Below, in pieces: positions 35,513 through 44,787 of a DNA stretch of 64,000 bases. Source of the stretch: Aotearoamyces nothofagi. Its lineage: Eukaryota > Ascomycota > Leotiomycetes > Leotiales > Tympanidaceae. Location: positions 682,001 to 746,000 of the forward strand of contig JADDTR010000014.1 of the NCBI GenBank assembly GCA_015345905.1, read 5' to 3'. The notes below the pieces were generated by a model. It saw only the letters and a program-made list of their open reading frames with translations, ran no database searches and was not told the DNA's origin. Position 1 is the first letter of the stretch. Every line of letters begins with the position of its first letter. Position numbers and translations under genes: made by a program.

Positions 35513-36171
35513 GATCGAACTGCCTTGGGTATCTCGAGTATGGGTATTTCAAAAGTCGCATGCAGGGTCGAATAGAGGGTTGAATCGAATGGTTCTTGTC
35601 AGCCAAGACGGCGAATATTAGCTCGCACGCGGCTCGAAAAAGGGCTGGTAGACACAAAACTGTTCTTTTTTTTGCTTCGTCAGTGAATGACGAGAGAAAA
35701 ATTACACCTAAAATAAGTCTAATGGTATAGCAATTGACTCAAAGCTCTCGTCGTTTATTGACGAAGAAAAAAGTCGTTTTTATGTGTTCCACAGTATCAG
35801 CTTTTTTCGAGCAGCGTGGCTCGGAAACGCCGACAAATATGTATAATCTCTAATAGAAATTAACCCGATTCAAGAGAAAATAGAAGGCAGAACGCCATAG
35901 ACTTCAATGATTCCGGTCGGCGTTGAAAGATGATACCAAAAGGCGGATGAAGATAGCCTGCAGGGGTACGTGGGGTTCGCGGGGAAAGTCCCCCTCCATC
36001 TACGTCACAGGTCGAAATCAACATTTAGTAGCTACAGGAATTCTGCTCTGCAAAATTCAAGTTCTTATAAAATTCACTCAACCTAGTAAGACAAATCATT
36101 GATTTAGCATAATATTATTTTCAATATCAAATTTCAGAGTCTATCACATAAAAGACTACTCTCACTTCTAA
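35513..36171. other. Divergent promoter region, palC and small unknown gene
   Basis: This 659-base region serves two divergent starts. It holds the inverted repeat at 35675-35766, listed separately. The right part is AT-rich. No coding frame is supported. Confidence 0.6.
35675..35766 (+). other. Inverted repeat able to form a 22-bp RNA stem
   Basis: Arms at 35675-35696 and 35745-35766 are separated by 48 bases. In RNA from the plus strand they pair over 22 positions: 19 Watson-Crick pairs and three G-U pairs, with no mismatch. After one mismatch the stem could extend through a T-run facing an A-run. Each arm is also a small palindrome built on TCGTC(A) and (T)GACGA, so the sites may instead be paired bZIP-type TGACG half-sites in the palC promoter. 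Confidence 0.6.
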
Positions 36172-36606
36172 ATGTCTGCCTCTAAAGATCAATCTGTGAA
36201 CTCGGTCCGTGGGGCAGGTACAACTTTTGGTCCGACAAGCGGTGAAGGATCAGGTACACCTGGGTTGTCGCAAGGCTCGGCCACTGCCGCAGGCCGCGGT
36301 GAACATCCAAAGGACAACGCAGATGACAGCAATGTTACATTGCCTGGCAGTAGAATTGGACCGCAACAAGAGGAGTTGGAAGGCGAGCAGATGCGAGCAC
36401 CAGGCGAGGGAGATGTTATGGAAGCACAGCTCAACAAGAAAAATGCAGGATGGGGGGAGCAAGAAAGTCTGACAAGCGATCTGGATAGGAAGAAGGCGGA
36501 GCAAAAGAGTGCGAGGGAGAGTATCAAGGCCGAGAGAGCCCATGGAGGCAACGTCGATGGCGGAGCAGGTGGCCGGTTGGAAAACGAAGGGCTCAGCGCG
36601 GCATGA
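36172..36606 (+). CDS. Small hydrophilic protein of unknown function
   Basis: An intronless frame of 144 residues. I do not recognise a domain. It is rich in Gly, Ser, Glu, Lys and Ala, has a single Trp, no hydrophobic segment and no signal peptide, and looks mostly disordered. Local features are an acidic centre (EELEGEQMRAPGEGD), then a charged, possibly helical part (DLDRKKAEQKSARESIKAE) and a Gly-rich end. This composition recalls hydrophilic stress-type (LEA-like) proteins, but no LEA motif is visible. The coding case rests on a clean start after an AT-rich leader, a full-length frame and protein-like composition. Confidence 0.65.
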   Translation: MSASKDQSVNSVRGAGTTFGPTSGEGSGTPGLSQGSATAAGRGEHPKDNADDSNVTLPGSRIGPQQEELEGEQMRAPGEGDVMEAQLNKKNAGWGEQESLTSDLDRKKAEQKSARESIKAERAHGGNVDGGAGGRLENEGLSAA

Positions 36607-36768
36607 TTCAGATGATAAAGTGCCATGTTGAAAGATCAGTATAAAAACAACTCGAGGCTCCGCAGCTTGCTAGCCAGCTAGAGATATGACGTATGAACAT
36701 GCCAAAAACTATTCCTAAACGCCATCGCCATCGCCATGCTGTAAATCATTTTGCTAGGATCCTTGTCG

Positions 36769-37446
36769 TTAAAACCCCATGCCATCCATATCATCGTCTT
36801 CCAATGAGCTGAGCTCAGATGATTGTCGACGTGACACGTTTGTAGATACACTCTTGTGTCTCGAAGTTCTGAGTTTATCCCCCCATGCCTTGAGACTCGA
36901 AATATCTCCTCCTTCCACAATGATGGGTCGAGGTTCAAGAGACTTGCCCAGCAATGTGCCGTAATATCTGCTTTCATCGCCTGTTTTGTCATGCTTCTTT
37001 TTTAATGCTATTTGGCGGTTAGCATATTGATCAAAATCAGAAAAGGCTAACCAACCTGTGAGGTAGTCTTCTTTGCCCTCCTCTCCCTCGAGAGCCACCC
37101 TCCTGATTTCCTTGTTTCCAGCACCGGTAGCCCAGTCCAAAAATGCATCTACACCTCGAGTATCTTCCTCATTATCACATATTTGATCCTCTAGGATCTT
37201 CTCGGGTGCGAATGCGCCACAGTCTTGCATTGCCATCCTCACGTCCTCGATGCTAATCTCAAGCTCAGAATCGTTGAGGACGGCATGATCGGCCGTAGAT
37301 CTCGCTAGTAGGAGCATATAGCGACCGGCAATGTCTGTGAGTGTGTCGAGAACAGAAGGCTTGGTAGAATGATAACCTGCTGCTCGTAAGATGTGAAGTA
37401 CACATGGGCGGAGAAGTGAATGGTGGACGGATTGTGGAGTCGCCAT
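36769..37446 (-). CDS. TAF3: TFIID subunit TAF3-like (histone-fold, BTP domain)
   Basis: A probable subunit of the general transcription factor TFIID. Exons on the minus strand are 37446-37056 and 37007-36769, giving 209 residues. Residues about 3-80 match the bromodomain-associated (BTP) histone fold: HHSLLRPCVLHILRAAGYH, SVLDTLTDIAGRYMLLLAR and DVRMAMQDCGA. After it comes the segment YLTALKKKHDKTGDESRY, found downstream of the fold in fungal homologs. Producing that segment requires removing a 48-base intron (37055-37008). The intron has a TGCTAAC branch site, but since it is three-divisible and stop-free, an unspliced message would add 16 residues. The start at 37446 (MATPQSV) is preferred over an in-frame Met at 37488. 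TAF8 also has a BTP fold and is the main alternative. The gene is head to head with TAF7. Confidence 0.75.
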   Translation of the reverse strand: MATPQSVHHSLLRPCVLHILRAAGYHSTKPSVLDTLTDIAGRYMLLLARSTADHAVLNDSELEISIEDVRMAMQDCGAFAPEKILEDQICDNEEDTRGVDAFLDWATGAGNKEIRRVALEGEEGKEDYLTGWLAFSDFDQYANRQIALKKKHDKTGDESRYYGTLLGKSLEPRPIIVEGGDISSLKAWGDKLRTSRHKSVSTNVSRRQSSELSSLEDDDMDGMGF

Positions 37447-37798
37447 TGTGAGTTGAAGGTGGTGCAGTGACCAGTAGATGTGAATCAAGGTATAAGTGAG
37501 TTTATAACAGTCATCATGCTCGGGGACAAAGGTAAGATGACATTACAGGCGTATGAAATATTTACGCAGCTTTGGTGGTCGAATAATGACAAGTGCTGGC
37601 GCAAAGGAACAAATCGGGCAAGGTAGCCGGATTAATATTAATCCATGATTCAATACTCTATTGAACAAACCACACTTGTTTAACTTGAGGGCGGTTTCTA
37701 CTGACAAACTTCGTGTTTAAGCAACATGGTCATACACTGAATTTCTAATAAGACTAGGACCACTGTCAAAGGTGAAACTACTCAGTACAGCGTCGACA
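37447..37798. promoter_or_regulatory. Shared divergent promoter, TAF3 and TAF7
   Basis: Only 352 bases separate the two start codons. The region is AT-rich towards the TAF7 side, with TTAATATTAAT near 37635. No frame is supported within it, so it must hold the promoters of both genes. Confidence 0.65.
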
Positions 37799-39373
37799 AT
37801 GTCGAAACCTGCGATCACCCTAAAGATTGGCTCCGCTGGAGGCTTCCCAAACAAGAGCCCATCAGTCGGCGCTCATACTCCAGGAGGCGCCACGAAAATC
37901 AGATTGAGCTTCGGTGGTGCATCAAAACCGTCCACACCAAGTGAGCCCGCTCCAAAGCCGGTTCAAAAAACGAAAGCTGGTCGAGCAACCAAGCCCTCAG
38001 CGAAGCTCATCGCCAATAAGAATGGAAAGCGCCTCAAGGAAGAGTCAGATGATGATGACGATGGTATCGGCCATCACATTGTTGCCGAGCCACATAGGGC
38101 GCCGAAAAAGATCAAGTTAAGCATGGGAGGGGGTCCTAAAACACCGACAGTTCTCAAGGCAAAATTCAAGGGCAAGCCCCCAAAGCGCCCTCTTGGCGAA
38201 GGCTATGATTCTGAAGCCAGTGACCGCGAGGAAGATCCAGTGATTGAAGAAGAGTTCGTTCTTCGTATGGCTGATGATGGCTCCGATTGCGAGTCTGATC
38301 GCGATTATTTGCGTACCATGATCGAGGAACGAAAGATCGGTCTTCCAAGAACACAAGGGGGTGCCGATGTGCAGATGAAGTTTATACATCCAGAAGGTCG
38401 GCGTGCGGTAGTTACTATTCGAGGTCATCATTACGCTGCTACTCTCGTCGATCTACCATGTGTCATCGAGGGCATGAAAAGCTGGGACAAGAGGGGTTGG
38501 TGGAAATCTGCAGATATTTGCCAGATGCTATACGTTTTCAAACGGATAAGACAAGAGTCAGAGGCTGGAACAATCGCAATGCCATCGATTATAGATCCAG
38601 ATACATTCCAGTACCCGCATGGTCTAACGCCCCCAATGCATTTCGCTCGAAAGCGCAGGTTTAGGAAGCGTATTAGTAGGACGGCCATTGAAGCTGTGGA
38701 GGATGCAGTAGAAAAGTTGCTAGAGGCTGATGCTAAGGCAGATAGTATAAGGCACGAAATAATAGAGGAGGGTCGACAAGGGAGCTACGGAAGTCCAGAT
38801 GCGTATGGGAATGACGAGGAGGAGTATTCCGAAGATGAGGAGGCCGATGCAGAAGGTGAAGTTGATGATGCTGAAAACTATTTCAGTCATATGAATGGAA
38901 GTAGCACAGTCCAAGATGCCCAGGCTGGACTAGATGTCGACCTGGCTGCTGGCTTGGAAGCTGACTTGGAAGCTGATCTTGAAGCTGCTTTCAATGCCGA
39001 TATCTTCGAGGCAGAAACGCCGTCTTCTAATGCTATTGTCGAAACTCCAGATGTCACGATGACTAATGGTGGAACACCTGATGCCAGTGGATTGGTGGAA
39101 GATGACAGTGGTGACGAGTCTATTGCTGATGACGATGATGCAGAGGGAGACTCAGATGACGGCGTGGATGAAGATGAGAAAGCGCGTATTGCTCAACTCC
39201 AGGGTGCAAAAGAAGACATTGCAGAGATGGAGGCGCAACTTGTCAGACTTCAAGGCCAGATTGAAGTCACGTCAAATCCTATTTTGAAGAGGAGAATCAA
39301 GGACAACATTGATAAGGTTAAGGCTGAATTGCAGCTCAAGAAATCAGCTATTGGGGAGGGAGATGACGACTAA
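37799..39373 (+). CDS. TAF7: TFIID subunit TAF7
   Basis: An intronless gene for 524 residues. The TAFII55 N-terminal domain spans about residues 150-290, with VIEEEFVLRMADDGSDCESD, AVVTIRGHHYAATLVDLP and IEGMKSWDKRGWWKSADIC. It ends with YPHGLTPPMHFARKRRFRKR, the usual conserved block. In TFIID this domain binds the TAF1 acetyltransferase. The N-terminal 140 residues are basic and low in complexity (MSKPAITLKIG start). The region after the domain is extremely acidic, and a C-terminal helical stretch (IAEMEAQLVRLQGQIEVTS) resembles the coiled segment of other TAF7 proteins. The start is the first ATG in the frame. Confidence 0.93.
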   Translation: MSKPAITLKIGSAGGFPNKSPSVGAHTPGGATKIRLSFGGASKPSTPSEPAPKPVQKTKAGRATKPSAKLIANKNGKRLKEESDDDDDGIGHHIVAEPHRAPKKIKLSMGGGPKTPTVLKAKFKGKPPKRPLGEGYDSEASDREEDPVIEEEFVLRMADDGSDCESDRDYLRTMIEERKIGLPRTQGGADVQMKFIHPEGRRAVVTIRGHHYAATLVDLPCVIEGMKSWDKRGWWKSADICQMLYVFKRIRQESEAGTIAMPSIIDPDTFQYPHGLTPPMHFARKRRFRKRISRTAIEAVEDAVEKLLEADAKADSIRHEIIEEGRQGSYGSPDAYGNDEEEYSEDEEADAEGEVDDAENYFSHMNGSSTVQDAQAGLDVDLAAGLEADLEADLEAAFNADIFEAETPSSNAIVETPDVTMTNGGTPDASGLVEDDSGDESIADDDDAEGDSDDGVDEDEKARIAQLQGAKEDIAEMEAQLVRLQGQIEVTSNPILKRRIKDNIDKVKAELQLKKSAIGEGDDD

Positions 39374-39566
39374 ATGAGAATGAGGAAATCCACGATAGAT
39401 GTTCACGTGCAGGGATACCAAAGGCGTTAAGGAGACTTTACACTTAGGTTATAGCTACAAGTACTCAGCTTCCCTATCGAAGCCTGGTTATAATGTTACC
39501 AAATACAACACACTCATCCCTACAAATACATCGTGATATACACCCTGACAGCTCCCGTGGCATCTA

Positions 39567-40317
39567 TTACATACCCTTCAGGAAATTTGCCTCCTTAATC
39601 TTAGCCCTCCTTTCTAATCTCATAGCTTTCCTAACTTCCTCTCTCTTCTCCACGGCCTCTAAAGCTCCTTCGACATTGCCAGATTCATTCCAAGGCAGAT
39701 CAATAGTCTGTTGTTGTAAGGGGATCTTCGGTGCCAAAGCTTCTGTATCACCTGAGGCCAGTAGCCGTGCTTCCAGCTTACGTTGTCGTTTTGCTGCTAC
39801 TCTTCTTTGTTTCTTCGATTTTGCTGAGAGGGAAGTATTAGCAAAGATTATCGAGCAATCTAGAGATAGCTAGACACCTGAATGGAGAGCAGGATGGGTA
39901 GAACTTACAGAACTCATCACCTATAACGTCTTCCTCCCCATCAACTCCCTTCTTCGCAACATCCAAGCACTTCCATAACCACTCTGGATAATCCGCCTCT
40001 GGCAGCGCAAGTGGATCTTCCCGCCCTTTCATAAAGTTCAATCCCCTAAGCGCCATCCCAGCCGGAGCAGACGACACTGGCATTACGGTCTTGGTCTGTC
40101 TAGATTGCAAGTTGGCACCTAGTGACACGGAATTGGGAGCTGGCGAAAGAGGGGTAGAGAATGGTTGCGCGGCACCGGTTGAGGTTGCTGCCGGGTTCCC
40201 ATTTGAGCTTGAAGAGGTAGTTGGAGACGAGGCCGAGGCGGCGCTGCTTAAAGAACGAAAGGTAGAGCTAGCATACCGAAGAGCAGACGCTCGGTGTAGA
40301 CAACGGCGGCAGATCAT
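39567..40317 (-). CDS. MRPL37: Mitochondrial large-subunit ribosomal protein mL54 (MRPL37)
   Basis: Exons on the minus strand are 40317-39909 and 39823-39567, giving 221 residues. The leader MICRRCLHRASALRYASS is Arg/Ser/Ala-rich like a mitochondrial presequence. The conserved body includes GMALRGLNFMKGREDP and YPEWLWKCLDV. The 85-base intron leads into SKSKKQRRVAAKRQRKLEAR, then IPLQQQTIDLPWNE, and the protein ends at AKIKEANFLKGM. These C-terminal blocks are typical of fungal mL54 and lie in an exon with no start codon of its own, so they would be overlooked in a simple frame list. The start at 40317 gives a proper presequence; an in-frame Met at 40413 is upstream. It lies tail to tail with TAF7, 193 bases apart. 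Confidence 0.9.
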
Positions 40318-40865
40318 TATAGTGGACGGGATTGGTATGGGCGCGGACAGAAGTGGTGCTGCTGGAGTTGAGGTTCGGCTTGGAGAAATTGTTCCGGTTG
40401 CTAGAGGCACCAAGTGCGCAATATCATTCCACGAAGATGGGTCTCAAGGAAGCGTCCCAGCGTCTACTAGCATTTGGTTTTAAATATTAGGAATTTAATT
40501 GGATGCAATAACCCATGGTCCTCTTGAAAAAAGTGCGCTGGATGAAAATGGCAATTACTTCTGCGTTTATTGATGACAGTCCATAGAGCCGCAATCTTTT
40601 GTAGCTACCATCGGACTATATCACCACGCATAATATCAAAAATTCAGCATAAGTTTAAAGGTTCCATGTGATCTTATACAAATATACAGCTACCAAAGGC
40701 GTGCACGTAGCCACTAGCAGTCTTGACATTCCTTGGACCATGCCAATTCTTCTTCAAGGTAGAGGTCCATTTTGATGACATCTTAGGCCATGTTCAGTCC
40801 ATAACCTTAAAACACTCCAATTCCCAATGCTCCAATTGAATCCTGCAGTTATGACCTGGATCTGC
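40318..40865. other. Intergenic, promoter of mL54 and 3' flank of NDUFB10
   Basis: The 548 bases hold no supported frame. The mL54 promoter must lie in the left part, since that gene reads leftward. Confidence 0.55.
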
Positions 40866-41288
40866 TTATTTTGGGACGTAGTTTTGTTGATCGAATAGGT
40901 ATCCTCGGATCTTCGATTCCTTCAACAGCTCAAAATATCGTTCTATAGTATACCGCGTCAGTACCTGAACTCAATTGAACTATCTCCGAGATAAATTGGA
41001 TGCCACCAGCAGGAGACAGCCATTGCAGATAAAGCTCAGCTCAATACGTCTGAACTCACCTCTCAATACGCCGCACTTCTCAAGGTGGTTAACACCTTCC
41101 TTGTAATAGCACCTTCCCAATTCCTCCCTAACTAGCCGTGCCATCATGGACTTGACCCATTGTTCCCGAATCACGGCATCTTGCGCTGCTTTCAATCGAG
41201 GAGTATCGTCATAGTCGACACCATCAAAAGTCGGGGGAACCGTTGGCTTCTTCGCCAGGAAGGAGGCGGATTCTGGGGTAGGTGCCAT
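40866..41288 (-). CDS. NDUFB10: Mitochondrial complex I accessory subunit, NDUFB10/PDSW homolog
   Basis: A 101-residue subunit of NADH:ubiquinone oxidoreductase, similar to the 12.3-kDa Neurospora subunit. Exons on the minus strand are 41288-41060 and 40942-40866. The start MAPTPESASFLAKKPTVPPT is almost diagnostic, and the body has REQWVKSMMARLVREELG and CYYKEGVNHLEKCGVL. The 117-base intron joins this to ERYFELLKESKIRGYLF and the end QQNYVPK. The small second exon is too short to be noticed on its own. Members of this group sit in the membrane arm of complex I and carry conserved cysteines, here in RCYYKEG and EKCG. The gene is divergent from nucleolin, with 357 bases between starts. Confidence 0.92.
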
Positions 41289-41645
41289 TCTGGAGAATGA
41301 GCCGCACTATACGAGACTTTAGTGATGACGAATTGGACTCCTGTCTTTGGCTGAGATCACGACCCTATAATTCTCGATCGTTGACCTCGAGCTTTGGGAG
41401 TTCGGGAGACTGAATTTACGCTTGTTCCGTAAAGGCTAGCTCATGCGGTCAGTGATACCTCAATGTCCTCGGTTAAAATTCCCATCTTGCGCTAATGAAA
41501 ATTTCCAGGTAGAGCTATCGCAAGCTTCTGCGTTTCTCCCTACAAATATTCTCAACACTGCCCTTTTATCCTCTTCCTTCTTTCACACTCAACTTCATCC
41601 TTCACACATACTCATACCTTCCTCCCAATACATAACACATTCACA
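41289..41645. promoter_or_regulatory. Divergent promoter, NDUFB10 and nucleolin
   Basis: 357 bases separate the two starts. The right half is pyrimidine-rich (CTTCCTTC and similar tracts just before the nucleolin start), as is common for highly expressed fungal genes. Confidence 0.6.
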
Positions 41646-43166
41646 ATGGCAAAGACAAAGGAACCCAAGACTGGCAGCAAAGTCAAGTCTGAGGTTAAAC
41701 CACTCTCAAAAGTCAAAAATTCTGCCGTTACTAAATCTTCTCAGAAATCCGCCGTCAAAAGCAAGCAAGTCGCAAAGGACGTTGCAGTCAAGGCCACCAA
41801 TGGCAAGAAGCCAAAGAAGGCTGCTACCCCAGAGTCTTCCGACTCCGAGTCCGCTGATAGCGAGTCCGAGTCCGAAGTTGAGACCAAGAAGCCAGTTGCC
41901 GCTACCAATGGCAAGACCAACGGAAAAGCGGCGAAGAAAGAGGTAGATACCTCTGACTCCTCCTCATCCGATTCCTCATCGGCTTCTGAAAGCGAAGAAT
42001 CCGAATCTGACTCTGAGGACTCAAAGTCTGCTGCTAGCGATAGTGATGATAGTGACGATAGCGAGGAGAGCGACGAGGAAGCCGCCCCCGTTGCTGCTGC
42101 CAAGGTTGCCAAGAAGGGTGCTGAGGTTGTAAAGGCTGCTACCAACGGAGCCAAGGCTGTCGCCGCAGAGGCAACCGTAAGTACCCATCCTTTTGGTCTC
42201 AATGAATGAATGCTAACATCATGACGTTAGACCAGCGACTCTGATGATGACTCTGATGACTCCGCCTCATCCAACAGCGATGCGTCTGACGACTCTGATG
42301 ATGCTGAGGCAGAGGCCCCATCCAAGAAGCGCAAGGCTGATGACGATGTCGAAGTCTCCGCCAAGAAGACCAAGACTGAGACCGCAGTTGAGGACACTGG
42401 ATCCAAGAACCTGTTCGTTGGTAACTTGAGCTGGAACATTGATGATGAGTGGCTCTATCGTGAGTTTGAAGAGTTCGGTGAGATCACCGGTGCTCGTGTC
42501 ATCAGCGACAGAGAGTCTGGTCGCTCCAAGGGTTTCGGTTACGTTGAGTTTGCCAACTCTGCCGATGCTGCCGCCGCTCTCAAGGCCAAGAAGGGTTCCC
42601 TAATTGACGGTCGTGAGGCCAACGTTGACTTCTCCACTCCCCGTGACAACACCGCACCAAAGGAGCGTGCCAACCAGCGTGCCCAGACCTATGGTGACGC
42701 CAAGAACCCAGAGTCTGATACCCTCTTCGTCGGTAACATCTCATTTGAGGCGAACGAGGACATGCTCGGAGAGGCTTTCGGTGCTCACGGCACCGTTGTC
42801 AATGTCAGACTTCCAACTGATATGGAGTCTGGTAACCCTAAGGGTTTCGGATACGTCACGTTCTCTTCCGTTGAGGATGCTAAGAGTGCATATGAGAACA
42901 TGATGGGTGCTGAAATTGGCGGACGCCCAGTCAGACTTGACTATGCTACTCCTCGTCCTGAGCGAGGCGACTCAGCTCCTCGTGGCAGAGGTGGACGTGG
43001 TGGTGGACGAGGAGGATTTGGTGACCGTGGTGGACGTGGAGGTGGACGCGGTGGACGTGGTGGCTTCGGTGACCGTGGAGGCCGTGGTAGTAGCCGTGGT
43101 GGACGTGGAGGAAGCACCAACCGTGGTGGCTTCGGTGACTTCGCTGGCAAGAAGCAAACGTTCTAG
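41646..43166 (+). CDS. NSR1: Nucleolin-like protein NSR1/gar2
   Basis: A nucleolar protein needed for pre-rRNA processing and small-subunit assembly. Exons are 41646-42176 and 42231-43166, giving 488 residues. The layout is that of nucleolin: a Lys-rich start (MAKTKEPKTGSKVKS), long alternating acidic/serine tracts (SDSDDSDDSEESDEE) and basic spacers, then two RRMs and an RGG tail. RRM1 (about 236-312) starts at KNLFVGNLSW with KGFGYVEF. RRM2 (about 340-416) starts at DTLFVGNISF with KGFGYVTF. The C-terminal 60 residues repeat GRGGRGG and GGFGDRGG. The intron sits inside the acidic region. Strong codon bias (many -C ending codons) suggests high expression. A G/T-rich 3' region follows. Confidence 0.94.
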
Positions 43167-44787
43167 ATGGTTGTATTGAATGCCGCACTTAAAGAGACTT
43201 TCGGACTTCTAGATAACTGGTGTTCTCTTCAGTTGTTTAGATAGCCATCTGTCTCTAGATACTTGTACACATTTGGCTTGTGGGTCTATGAACAGTGGGT
43301 TGTTGGCTTTTTGACTTATACTTCCTTATGGGAGCTGTGGGCATTGAGAAAGCTTCTTCGGAAGTGACACAACTTGTGGGCTTGGCTCGTGGCTTTTGGC
43401 TTTGAATTTCTTCGGCTTTTCCTAGTTGGCTTTTGTGGGGTCGATCTACGACTGTACTGTGGGCTTTGAAACTTCGAACTCGGGAAGAACCTCGTTATGC
43501 TTCTGGCGTTTTAGAGGGGATCGAGCTTCATGTGGGCTTTGGCTTTGCAAAAGTTTTCCGTCCTTAATTTGCTGTCCTCTTTGTTAGTTATTGGGCTTTG
43601 TGGCTAGTGGCTTCGTGCTCTGTTTGGAATGGAAACCTCTCGCTGATAAATCACTTTGACTGTATCATGCGATTCGAGATGAGTGTGAGTAAGAGACTTG
43701 CTCTCTAATACTATTGTAGGATCAGAATAATATATTTCAATAATCTATGGTTTTTGGTGACTGATTCATGTGACTAAAATATACCACAATTAGATTTACC
43801 CGATAAGGGAAAAAACTTTAGAAGTAATCAAACAAACGTGGAAGATCTAATCACCTACACCGGCCTTTATCATTGCTTCTGAAACCCTGCATTTAGTTTA
43901 CAATCTTTTAGCAAAAATAACAGCCACTTAGTCTGCATAATGTATCTATAATATAACCGATTCACCAAATTTTTGAAGTTTCGAAGCATATCATCAATTT
44001 TCATTCTAATCGATTCATAAATCATTGCATATATATTCCTAGGACGGCGGAATAAAGAATTTTACATGGGAGGAAGGACGATCAAAAGCTAGCAATTTCT
44101 CAGAATGGAAATACATCAGGTTTGCTAAAAAGTAGAATGTAAACCTAAAGCCCATCCAGCATCCAGGACCTATCCAGCACCTCGGAGTTAGCCCAATGAA
44201 TAAACCCATCAAAATGGGCGGCACTGATAATTAGTATATGTAGACGTTCTGCCTGAGCCGATGAGGTTCCCAAGTTCAGCATTGGGCTATGGAGGAGTTA
44301 TAGGCATGCGTGCGCTTGATGCTCTTCAACAGCCTGGAGGCGGCAGAAGTGGGCCGATGAAGATAGAGAATGAACCGGTTTGGTGGCATACTTTCGGGAC
44401 TCTTACCCTCCTGGATATCGTCAATGCGGAGGGGAACGAGGTATCATGTTTTACGTGTGCTAGGATAGGAAGGCGAGGTAAAATTTCTTAGGGATACTAG
44501 TTACAAGAACAGATGGCTTTAACGGTCCATCGATGCCAGCAGCTTAATATTAAATATTTATAGCTTACAAGAACCCAAGGCAGGGGCTTGGTATTCATTC
44601 CGAAATCTAGAAGTTTCCATGGCAGATCAACCATCGGCTCGCCTCAACTAGCCATCTGTCATCGACAAATAGTAATGGGAACAGGTAAATTCATATCATG
44701 GATCTACTATAACTATTATGTATTTTGTCTTTCATGGTAGATCTAAGATCTGGTAGATTTCAATGCTAAGGCCTGAGCTGGCTATAT
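43167..44787. other. Intergenic with G/T-rich repeated motif
   Basis: The first 450 bases after nucleolin are strongly G/T-rich on the plus strand and repeat TGTGGGCTTTG-like words (near 43336, 43375, 43458, 43531 and 43591). The remainder is AT-rich. A frame at 44261-44491 has no recognisable domain. Confidence 0.6.

Noticed and set aside
44261-44491. A 76-codon plus-strand frame
   Set aside because: No domain or conserved motif, and it lies in AT-rich intergenic DNA.
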